Assembly (NCBI GenBank): GCA_023151115.1
Contig: JAKLJP010000020.1
Coordinates: forward strand, 62,001 to 126,000
Reading direction: 5' to 3'
DNA length: 64,000 nt
From: Anaerolineae bacterium
GTDB taxonomy: Bacteria; Chloroflexota; Anaerolineae; 4572-78; J111
Part shown: positions 56,005 to 64,000 of the stretch, piece by piece
Layout of the letters: each line of letters begins with the position of its first letter
Numbering within the stretch: position 1 is the first letter of the stretch
The notes under the pieces: model-generated
What the model saw: only the letters and a program-made list of their open reading frames with translations
Databases searched by the model: none
Told to the model about the DNA's origin: nothing
Program-made: the position numbers and the translations under genes

Positions 56005-57543
56005 GTGTCACAAAAACAATTCATCCTGGCGCACGATCTCGGCACGACCGGCAACAAGGCTACGCTTTACGATGCCGCCGGCCATTTGGTCAGCAGCGCT
56101 TTCGCCGGTTACTCCGTCGAATATACTCAAACCGGCTGGGCTGAGCAAAACCCGGAAGATTGGTGGCAGGCTGTCTGTACCTCGACCCATAAATTATTGA
56201 GCCAGGCTCAGGTTGGACCCGCCGAAATTGCCTGTATTGTCTTCAGCGGTCAGATGATGGGCTGTGTGCCGCTGGATAAATCAGCCCGGCCGCTGCGGAA
56301 GGCCATCATTTGGGCCGACCAGCGTGCGGTGGCTCAGGAAAAATGGCTGAGCGAGCGCGTCCCCCCTGATGAACTTTACCATATTACCGGCCATCGCCTC
56401 AGCGCCTCCTATACCATCTGCAAAATTTTGTGGCTGCGTGACCACCAGCCCGATATTTTTCGGGCCACCCACAAATTTGTCCAGGCCAAAGACGCCATGG
56501 TTGCCCGCCTGACCGGTGAATTTGTGACCGACCATTCCGATGCTTCCAGCACCAATCTGTATCATCTGGAGCGGGGCGATTGGTCGGAGCGACTTCTGGA
56601 GGCGGCTCAACTCGACCCAATTCAACTACCGGCCCTGCGTCGCTCGATTGACATAGTGGGCGAAGTGCGGGCCGACGTTGCCGCCGAAATCGGCATTGCC
56701 GCCGGTACGCCGGTGGTGATAGGGGCTGGTGATGGCCTCTGCGCTGCCGCCGGAGCCGGGGTGGTCGCTGAGGGTGACGCCTATAATTATGTGGGCAGTT
56801 CCTCCTGGATTGCCCTGGCGACCGGCAAGCCTATCTACGACCCGGAACAAAAAACTTTCTGTTTTGCCCACTTAGTGCCCGGCATGTTCAGTCCCTGCGG
56901 CACAATGCAGGCGGCCGGCGCTTCCTATCAATGGGCGCGCGACCAATTGGGCGTAATCGAAACAAAGGCTGCCGCAGCTTTGGGCCTCAGCCCTTACGAA
57001 TTGCTAAATCTCAACGCCGAGAAATCGCCGCCGGGAGCCAATGGGCTGTTATTTCTGCCCTATCTGCTGGGCGAGCGCAGTCCCCGCTGGAATCCCCGCG
57101 CTCGAGGCGGCTTTATCGGCCTGACCGTGCGCCACAACCGGGCTGATATGGTAAGAGCAGTTTTGGAAGGCATTACCATGAACCTGCGGGTTATCCTCGA
57201 CGCTTTCACCGGGCAAGGAGCGGCTATCCAGGCCATGCGAATTATCGGCGGCGGGGCGCGGGGACGTTTTTGGAACAGAATTATGGCCGACATTTACGGT
57301 CTGCCGGTGCAGCGCCTGGCTATTTTGGAAGAGGCCACCTCGATGGGCGCAGCCCTGGCCGGCGGCGTCGGGGTGGGCCTCTACCCCGATTTTTCAATGG
57401 CAAAAACGATGAATGAGGTGGTTGAGGTGGTCGAGCCAGACTCGGCAACTCAAGCCACTTATGCTAAACTTTACCCCATCTTTGAGGCCGCTTACCACGC
57501 CTTGACCCCGATTTACGATATGCTGGCCGAGGCAGATGCGTAA
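56005..57543 (+). CDS. FGGY carbohydrate kinase, xylulokinase-like
   Basis: A 512-residue ATP-dependent kinase. AHDLGTTGNKATLYD (9-23) binds phosphate, CIVFSGQMMGCVPLD and AIIWADQRA the sugar side, GAGDGLCAAAGAG contains the catalytic Asp, and IIGGGARGRFWNRIMAD the adenosine site. It belongs to the xylulokinase branch, so a 2-ketopentose is the most likely substrate. GTG start with CGGAGC upstream. It lies between transporter C and a lactonase-like gene and is framed by copies of one repeat family. Confidence 0.88.
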   Translation: MSQKQFILAHDLGTTGNKATLYDAAGHLVSSAFAGYSVEYTQTGWAEQNPEDWWQAVCTSTHKLLSQAQVGPAEIACIVFSGQMMGCVPLDKSARPLRKAIIWADQRAVAQEKWLSERVPPDELYHITGHRLSASYTICKILWLRDHQPDIFRATHKFVQAKDAMVARLTGEFVTDHSDASSTNLYHLERGDWSERLLEAAQLDPIQLPALRRSIDIVGEVRADVAAEIGIAAGTPVVIGAGDGLCAAAGAGVVAEGDAYNYVGSSSWIALATGKPIYDPEQKTFCFAHLVPGMFSPCGTMQAAGASYQWARDQLGVIETKAAAALGLSPYELLNLNAEKSPPGANGLLFLPYLLGERSPRWNPRARGGFIGLTVRHNRADMVRAVLEGITMNLRVILDAFTGQGAAIQAMRIIGGGARGRFWNRIMADIYGLPVQRLAILEEATSMGAALAGGVGVGLYPDFSMAKTMNEVVEVVEPDSATQATYAKLYPIFEAAYHALTPIYDMLAEADA

Positions 57544-57611
57544 AACGTAAACGTAAAACGTAATGAGCGCTTTGTTGATAAATCATTACGTTTTACGCTT
57601 CACGTTTTACA
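57541..57611. repeat. Word-like hairpin, family 'acgttttacgttttac'
   Basis: aaacgtaaacgtaaaacgta and its complement cattacgttttacgcttcac pair around a short loop, starting in the kinase stop codon. Confidence 0.8.
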
Positions 57612-57639
57612 GTTGCAAATAGCTTTGGGCTGTTAGAAA

Positions 57640-58575
57640 ATGCAAATCCAAACCGTCACCGGGTTGATTCCCGTCGAAAATATCAAAGTGGCCGATGGAC
57701 ACGGCCATGTCTGGATTAGTCCGCCGGAGGGGGTAAAACCTGACGCGCGCCTGGTTCTGGACAACGCCCGCCTTATCGAGGCCGAACTGAAGGATTTTCG
57801 CTCGGCGGGCGGCGACACCATTATTGATTGCCAGCCGGGTGGCTGTGGACGCGATGCCCGTATGCTGGTCAAACTGGCCGAGGCGACTCAACTTTATATT
57901 ATGGCTGTCACCGGCTACCATCTCCAGCGTTATTATCCCTCCGGCTATTGGCTCTGGTCGGCTTCTGAGGAGGAGGCCGCTGCTTATTTTATCGAAGAAA
58001 TTGTCGGCGGCATGCGTGAAACGGATGGAGCAGTTCCGGCTACGGCCATCAAGGTGGGTTACGATGGCACTTTCAAAGAACAGAATCGGGTGCTGCTGGA
58101 AGCCGCCGCCGAAGCGGCCCATCAAACCGGCGTGCCGCTGCTGTTCCACACCGAGGAGGGCCAAAACGTCGAGGCGCTGCCCCTTTTTTTTGAGGACCGG
58201 GGGGTGTCCAGCCGGCGGCTCTATTTTTGCCACATGGACAAACGCCCCGATTTAGGACTGCACCGGGAATTAGCTCAGGCCGGGGTGCTGTTGGGCTATG
58301 ATACCTTTATTCGCCCCAACTATAAACCGGAGAAAGGGGTCTGGCCGCTGCTGACAGAGATGGTCCGGCAGGGGTGGGGGCGAAGTATTGCCATCGGTTT
58401 GGATATGGCTGCCAGTTCCCGGTGGCGGCACTATCAGGGCCAGCCGGGGCTGGTGGCCCTGCTTGACCAAATTATTCCCCGCCTGCGGGCCGAGAATATT
58501 GACGACGCCATCATTGACCGGCTGATTGGGCCAAATGTAGCAGAACATCTGGCGAAAGCGGGGATTGGAGATTAG
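57640..58575 (+). CDS. Phosphotriesterase-family lactonase-like hydrolase
   Basis: A 311-residue amidohydrolase-fold protein of the phosphotriesterase family. ADGHGHVW opens the HxH metal site, AIKVGYDG has the bridging (carbamylated) lysine, LLFHTEEG and FCHMDKRPD the next two His, and IAIGLDMAAS the acid. Relatives open sugar or sugar-phosphate lactones. With an L-fucose isomerase and several dehydrogenases nearby, hydrolysis of an aldonolactone is the likely role. True organophosphate hydrolysis is not suggested. Confidence 0.8.
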   Translation: MQIQTVTGLIPVENIKVADGHGHVWISPPEGVKPDARLVLDNARLIEAELKDFRSAGGDTIIDCQPGGCGRDARMLVKLAEATQLYIMAVTGYHLQRYYPSGYWLWSASEEEAAAYFIEEIVGGMRETDGAVPATAIKVGYDGTFKEQNRVLLEAAAEAAHQTGVPLLFHTEEGQNVEALPLFFEDRGVSSRRLYFCHMDKRPDLGLHRELAQAGVLLGYDTFIRPNYKPEKGVWPLLTEMVRQGWGRSIAIGLDMAASSRWRHYQGQPGLVALLDQIIPRLRAENIDDAIIDRLIGPNVAEHLAKAGIGD

Positions 58576-58595
58576 AGATTGGAGAAGAATGTCGA

Positions 58596-58643
58596 ATGAG
58601 CGAATGGCGAATGATAGTTCTGATTCGCTATTCGCCATTCGCA
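58596..58643. repeat. Word-like hairpin, family 'gcgaatggcgaat'
   Basis: gcgaatggcgaat and cgctattcgccattcgc pair around a 9-base loop, after a copy of ggagattag words (58562-58584). Confidence 0.8.
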
Positions 58644-58703
58644 AATTGGCAATGTTGTGACGGTGCAAACTATTGACAATTCATCAAAAGGAGTCAGCAA
58701 ATC

Positions 58704-58946
58704 ATGGAAAATCTTATCTGGTTTTTGGTCGTTGGATTAATCGCCGGTTGGTTGGCCGGACAGGTATTTCGGGGACGGGGCTTCGGCTTGATTGGTAACC
58801 TCATCATTGGAGTCATTGGCGCGCTCCTCGGCGGCTGGTTGTTTGGGATTCTGGGCCTGGCTGCTTATGGCTTTGTTGGCTCGTTAATTGTTGCCTTTGT
58901 TGGGGCCATTGTTTTACTGTTCCTGCTTAGTTTGGTGCGAAGATAA
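58704..58946 (+). CDS. GlsB/YeaQ/YmgE-type small membrane protein
   Basis: An 80-residue protein of three membrane segments (about 4-20, 29-50, 55-77). GLIAGWLAGQVFRGRGFGLIGN and IGALLGGWLFGILG match the transglycosylase-associated or stress-response membrane family. Role unknown; often induced by acid or envelope stress. AAGGAG precedes the start. It is an outsider in the sugar cluster. Confidence 0.9.
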   Translation: MENLIWFLVVGLIAGWLAGQVFRGRGFGLIGNLIIGVIGALLGGWLFGILGLAAYGFVGSLIVAFVGAIVLLFLLSLVRR

Positions 58947-58956
58947 AATTAAGCTT

Positions 58957-59064
58957 GAGACTCAGTAGATCGATCCAATTTTCCGGGGAGTGAGGCACGC
59001 CCACGTGCCGAACGATGCCGCATGTGGGCGTGCTGGCTTCTCAAATTTGGATCCACTGAGACTC
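58957..59064. repeat. MITE-like element with nested inverted repeats
   Basis: Imperfect terminal arms (gagactcagt 58957-58966, actgagactc 59055-59064), a second pair (gatccaattt 58972-58981, aaatttggatc 59043-59053) and a perfect inner stem (gcacgcccac 58995-59004, gtgggcgtgc 59024-59033). No coding capacity. It is followed by ccttag/cctcag words up to 59112. Confidence 0.65.
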
Positions 59065-59124
59065 TAAAGCTAAGGCAGGTTTGATCTCAGCCTTAGCCTT
59101 AGCCTCAGCCTTAAGAGAGGAAAT

Positions 59125-60225
59125 ATGTCCTGGGAAACCACTATCAATTTACAACCTTATTTTTTCCGCGAAGCCGAAAAAAAACTGGCCGACTTTGCCG
59201 GTCTGACGGCTTCTACTTTTCTTTATGACAGCGGCGTCTGTGGGCTGCGACTGGTCAATCAAGTCGGCCAAATTACCTTGCTGCCGTTTCAAGGCCAGCA
59301 AATCTGGCATGCCGAGTTTTACGGCCGGACGCTGACCATGAAATCTATGTTTGAGCAGCCTAATCCAACCACAGTTTACCTGAATACCTACGGCGGGTTT
59401 TTGGTGCATTGTGGGGTGACGGCCATGGGCGTCCCCACCGCAGCCGATACTCACCCCCTGCATGGCGAACTGCCCAACGCCCCCTACCAAACCGCCCAGT
59501 TGCTTGTGGGTCAGGATGAGCGCGGTCCCTATTTGGGTTTGACCGGAACCTACCAGCATACCGTCGCCTTCAATCATAATTATATGGCCAGCCCGGTGGT
59601 TAAACTTTATGCCAATTCCAGCAAAATAGCTATCTCGCTAACGGTCAAAAACCTGAAACGCTCGCCGATGGAATTGATGTACCTGGCCCACGTCAATTTC
59701 CGCCCGGTGGATCATGGCCGGCTGGTGTACAGCGCCCCCTGCGACCCAACCCACGTGCGTGTCCGCAGCAGTATCCCCGGCCATATTCATCCTCCGGCGG
59801 GCTACCGGGAATTTTTGCAGGAATTGGAAGCTCAGCCGGAAAAACACAACGTTCTCAGCCCCGACCTGGCTTTTGACCCGGAAGTGGTCTTTTTTGTGGA
59901 TTATCTGGCCGACGAGTCCGGCTGGGCCCACAGCATGCAGCTTCACCCCGATGGTTCCGCCGATTTTATCAGCCATCGCCCGGCAGAACTGGATCACGGT
60001 GTCCGCTGGATCAGCCGCACCGCCGACCAGGACTGCCTGGGCATCATTCTGCCCGCCACCGCCGAGCCGGAAGGCTACACCGCCGAAAAAGCCAAAGGCA
60101 ATCTCAAAGTGCTGCCACCGGGCGGCGAGTTCCATTGTGATTTGGAAGCCGGGGCCTTGACGCCGGACGAAGCTAAAACGATGGCCGAAAAAATCAACCA
60201 AATGGTCGCTTCCACAGAAAGATAA
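59125..60225 (+). CDS. DUF4432 aldose-1-epimerase-like protein
   Basis: A 366-residue beta-rich protein of the galactose-mutarotase-like superfamily, DUF4432. Visible blocks are GLRLVNQVGQITLLPFQGQQIW, GGFLVHCGVTAMGVP with HGELPNAPYQ, LMYLAHVNFRPV, and a late EPEGYTAEKAKGN. Relatives interconvert sugar anomers. It is encoded 2 bases before the zinc dehydrogenase, so the two are co-translated; a role in presenting the right anomer to the isomerase or dehydrogenase is likely. Confidence 0.82.
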   Translation: MSWETTINLQPYFFREAEKKLADFAGLTASTFLYDSGVCGLRLVNQVGQITLLPFQGQQIWHAEFYGRTLTMKSMFEQPNPTTVYLNTYGGFLVHCGVTAMGVPTAADTHPLHGELPNAPYQTAQLLVGQDERGPYLGLTGTYQHTVAFNHNYMASPVVKLYANSSKIAISLTVKNLKRSPMELMYLAHVNFRPVDHGRLVYSAPCDPTHVRVRSSIPGHIHPPAGYREFLQELEAQPEKHNVLSPDLAFDPEVVFFVDYLADESGWAHSMQLHPDGSADFISHRPAELDHGVRWISRTADQDCLGIILPATAEPEGYTAEKAKGNLKVLPPGGEFHCDLEAGALTPDEAKTMAEKINQMVASTER

Positions 60226-60227
60226 TT

Positions 60228-61253
60228 ATGGAAGCTGTCTCTTTTATTACGCCTAAAAAAGTAGAAATTGTAGATATTCCCCAGCCACAAATGGGGGCCG
60301 AAGATGTTTTGGTCGAGATACATTACATCGGCCTGTGTGGGAGCGATCTCAACACCTATCGCGGCTTGATGCCGCTGGTCAAGTATCCGCGTATTCCCGG
60401 CCACGAGATTGGCGGGGTGATTGTGGCGAAAGGAGCGCACACGCCCGCGTCGCTGCAAGAGGGTGACCGGGTGATGCTCTCGCCCTATACTCACTGCGGG
60501 GACTGTTCGGCCTGCCGGGTGGGCCGGTACAATTGCTGCCAGTTCAACCAGACGTTAGGGATTCAACGGGATGGGGCCTTAACCCGGCAGATAGCCATCC
60601 ATTACAGTAAAGTTTTTGCTCACCCCACCCTCTCGCTCCAGGAGTTGGCCCTGGTGGAACCTTTGAGTGTCGGCTACCATGCCGCTAACCGCGGCCGGAT
60701 CAGCGAAGTGGATACGGTGCTGGTGTTTGGCTGCGGCGCGGTGGGTATCGGCGTGATTGCGGCGGCAGCGCGAAAAGGGGCCACAGTCATCGCCGTAGAT
60801 GTGGATGATACCAAGTTGGCGATGGGGCGAAAATTTGGCGCGCAATACACCATCAATTCAGTCCAGCAGGATGTGCTGGAAGCGGTGCAGGAATTGACCA
60901 ACCGCGAAGGGGTTAACGTTGCGGTGGAGGCCGTCGGCCTGCCGGAGACCTTCCGCCTGGCGGTGGAGACCGTGGCCTTTGCCGGGCGAGTAGTTTACAT
61001 CGGTTATGCCAAAAAAGAGGTCAGTTACGATACCAGCCATATTGTGCGCAAAGAGTTGGACATCATGGGGGCGCGCAATGCATTGCACGTTTTTTCAGCG
61101 GTCATCAAAATGCTGGAAAAACGAGAAATTCCATTTATGGAGTTGGTCACAAAAATTTATCCCTTCGCCGAAGCCGCCGCCGCCTTTCACGATTGGGATA
61201 CGGCTCCCGGCCAGTTCACTAAAGTAATGATTGAGGTAGCGAGTGAGAAGTAA
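60228..61253 (+). CDS. Zinc-dependent sugar/polyol dehydrogenase (MDR family)
   Basis: A 341-residue medium-chain dehydrogenase. GLCGSDLNTY and PGHEIGG give the catalytic zinc site, CGDCSACRVGRYNCC the structural zinc, and VLVFGCGAVGIGVIAAAARK the NAD-binding fold. The type is that of galactitol-1-phosphate, idonate or sorbitol dehydrogenases. Unlike the long dehydrogenases at 44610 and 47499 it has the normal length and a structural zinc lobe. It sits between the mutarotase-like gene and fucI. Confidence 0.9.
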   Translation: MEAVSFITPKKVEIVDIPQPQMGAEDVLVEIHYIGLCGSDLNTYRGLMPLVKYPRIPGHEIGGVIVAKGAHTPASLQEGDRVMLSPYTHCGDCSACRVGRYNCCQFNQTLGIQRDGALTRQIAIHYSKVFAHPTLSLQELALVEPLSVGYHAANRGRISEVDTVLVFGCGAVGIGVIAAAARKGATVIAVDVDDTKLAMGRKFGAQYTINSVQQDVLEAVQELTNREGVNVAVEAVGLPETFRLAVETVAFAGRVVYIGYAKKEVSYDTSHIVRKELDIMGARNALHVFSAVIKMLEKREIPFMELVTKIYPFAEAAAAFHDWDTAPGQFTKVMIEVASEK

Positions 61254-61396
61254 AGGATATATCGCTCGCAACAACCGGATGAAAACTTTGCGAAAGTGAT
61301 AGAAGAAGTAATATATGAAGAACTTCTCCTCACTTTTACGCTTAACCCCACTCAGCCTCAAACCTTTTGCACCAATTCATCCTTAAGGAGTATATT

Positions 61397-63214
<1,818 letters not shown>

Positions 63215-63218
63215 ACAG

Positions 63219-63301
63219 TCAATGTCGTTAAGTTAGTGTAGTTTAGCCCCTTGTGGGCGGGCATGAGGCCCTATGCTACGGCCTTAACTTAATGACATTG
63301 A
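63219..63301. mobile_element. 83-bp MITE-like element
   Basis: Ends 63219-63235 and 63285-63301 are a 17-bp inverted repeat with one mismatch (tcaatgtc[g/a]ttaagtta). gtagacag stands on both sides (63211-63218 and 63302-63309) like a target duplication. The end sequence recurs once at 42726-42742. No coding capacity. Confidence 0.65.
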
Positions 63302-63410
63302 GTAGACAGTAGACGGACGGCGCACCCGAAGGGGCGCCGAAGGGCGTAGACAGTAAACAGGGGGAAGTTTCCCTCTCTTCCCCCGTCTACTGTTTACCGT
63401 CTACCTGAAA
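63302..63410. repeat. Word-like hairpin, family 'gtagacagtagacgg'
   Basis: gtagacagtagacggacgg and gtagacagtaaacaggggg on the left, cccccgtctactgtttaccg and tctac on the right, immediately before the kinase gene. Confidence 0.8.
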
Positions 63411-63420
63411 GGATACTATT

Positions 63421-64000
63421 ATGACCAAAACTGCTAATTTTATTGCCTTTGACCTGGGTGCGGAGAGCGGCCGGGCGGTGTTGGGCCGCTTTGATGGAGA
63501 TAAATTGTCGCTGGAGGCAGTTCATCGCTTTCCCAACGGCCCGGTGCGCTTACCAACCGGCATGTACTGGAATGTGCTGAGTCTGTATACCGAAATAAAG
63601 CATGGGTTAGCCAGGGCCTACGCCGACAGCGGCGGTGAGGTGACTTCGTTGGGCCTGGATACCTGGGGGGTTGACTTCGCCCTGCTCGACCGGGCCGGCC
63701 ATCTGATTGGCAACCCGCATCATTACCGCGACAGCCGCAATGATGGGATGGTGGAAAAAGCGTTTGAAATCGTTCCGCGTGAAGAGATTTTTGAGCAGAC
63801 CGGCATCCAATTTCTACAACTCAATTCGCTGTACCAACTGCTCTCTATGTCGCTGCATAAATCGCCCAAACTCGAAGTCGCCTCCAGTTTGCTGATGATG
63901 CCCGACCTGTTCAACTATTGGCTGACCGGCCGGCGGGCCTGCGAGTACACCGACGCCACTACCAGCCAATGCTTCGACCCTCGCCGGGGTAACTGGGCGT
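63421..64000 (+). CDS. Rhamnulokinase-like FGGY kinase (partial, runs off the window)
   Basis: The first 193 residues of an FGGY kinase cut by the window end. FIAFDLGAESGRAVLGRFDG (7-26), SLGLDTWGVDFALLD and HHYRDSRNDGM are characteristic of RhaB-type kinases, which phosphorylate L-rhamnulose and in some organisms L-fuculose. After an L-fucose isomerase gene, L-fuculose is the natural substrate. AAAGGAT precedes the ATG. Confidence 0.9.
   Translation, partial: MTKTANFIAFDLGAESGRAVLGRFDGDKLSLEAVHRFPNGPVRLPTGMYWNVLSLYTEIKHGLARAYADSGGEVTSLGLDTWGVDFALLDRAGHLIGNPHHYRDSRNDGMVEKAFEIVPREEIFEQTGIQFLQLNSLYQLLSMSLHKSPKLEVASSLLMMPDLFNYWLTGRRACEYTDATTSQCFDPRRGNWA

Noticed and set aside
55940..57611. CRISPR array suggested by repeated words around the kinase gene
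   Set aside because: There are no regular spacers or constant-length repeats and no cas genes; these are short hairpin words.

Overview
The window is about 64 kb of moderately GC-rich bacterial DNA. It most resembles a member of the Chloroflexota (an Anaerolineae or Caldilineae-type, aerobic to microaerophilic heterotroph). The reasons are a secreted protein with a YLPIVVK-type tract, a luciferase-like F420-type oxidoreductase, three Rbs-type (CUT2) sugar ABC transporters with Ala/Pro/Thr/Glu-rich linkers, a geranylgeranyl-reductase-like flavoprotein, and aerobic genes (superoxide dismutase, Rieske oxygenase). The assignment is an inference from gene style; no rRNA or tRNA gene was found to fix it.

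Layout. 1-5.9 kb: secG, a DUF2007 protein, then an operon of split transketolase, a GlpK-like FGGY kinase and a SorC-type regulator, behind a strong promoter with three AT-rich palindromic sites. 6-15.3 kb: a LacI regulator under a 32-bp perfect palindrome, a DUF2291 lipoprotein, sugar ABC transporter A (ATPase, permease, binding protein), a FucI/AraA-superfamily isomerase and an LLM-class oxidoreductase. 15.3-18.1 kb: an AT-rich AAA ATPase plus TOPRIM/DUF3226 pair (defence-like) overlapping a Gfo/Idh/MocA dehydrogenase. 18.2-20 kb: a secreted protein and aat. 20.4-24.6 kb: a carnitine/betaine module (GlxA-type AraC regulator, Rieske oxygenase, BKACE, carnitine dehydrogenase-like). 24.7-34.7 kb: housekeeping and redox genes (geranylgeranyl reductase family, fumC, LmbE-like, ferredoxin, Rieske ferredoxin, Sod, epimerase, CinA-NMNAT fusion, corrinoid protein, nucleotidyltransferase).

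34.9-50.7 kb: a large sugar or polyol island. It holds a DeoR regulator, ABC transporter B in rhaT-P-Q-S order, two class II aldolases (one a tandem with a dead second half), a PHP protein, and two long SorE-like dehydrogenases flanking a SrlD-like sorbitol-6-phosphate dehydrogenase. Transporter B is unusual: its second permease carries an external FGE/SUMF1-fold domain and its binding protein carries a LysM domain. 50.9-64 kb: a second LacI regulator, ABC transporter C, a xylulokinase-like kinase, a phosphotriesterase-family lactonase, a DUF4432 mutarotase-like protein, a zinc dehydrogenase, L-fucose isomerase and the start of a rhamnulokinase-like kinase.

Together the genes describe an organism that imports several pentoses, deoxyhexoses or polyols by ABC transport, each locus under its own repressor with a visible operator, and channels them through isomerase, kinase, aldolase and transketolase steps. 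Gaps between genes are filled with many unrelated families of short word-like inverted repeats, which are as characteristic of this genome as its genes.
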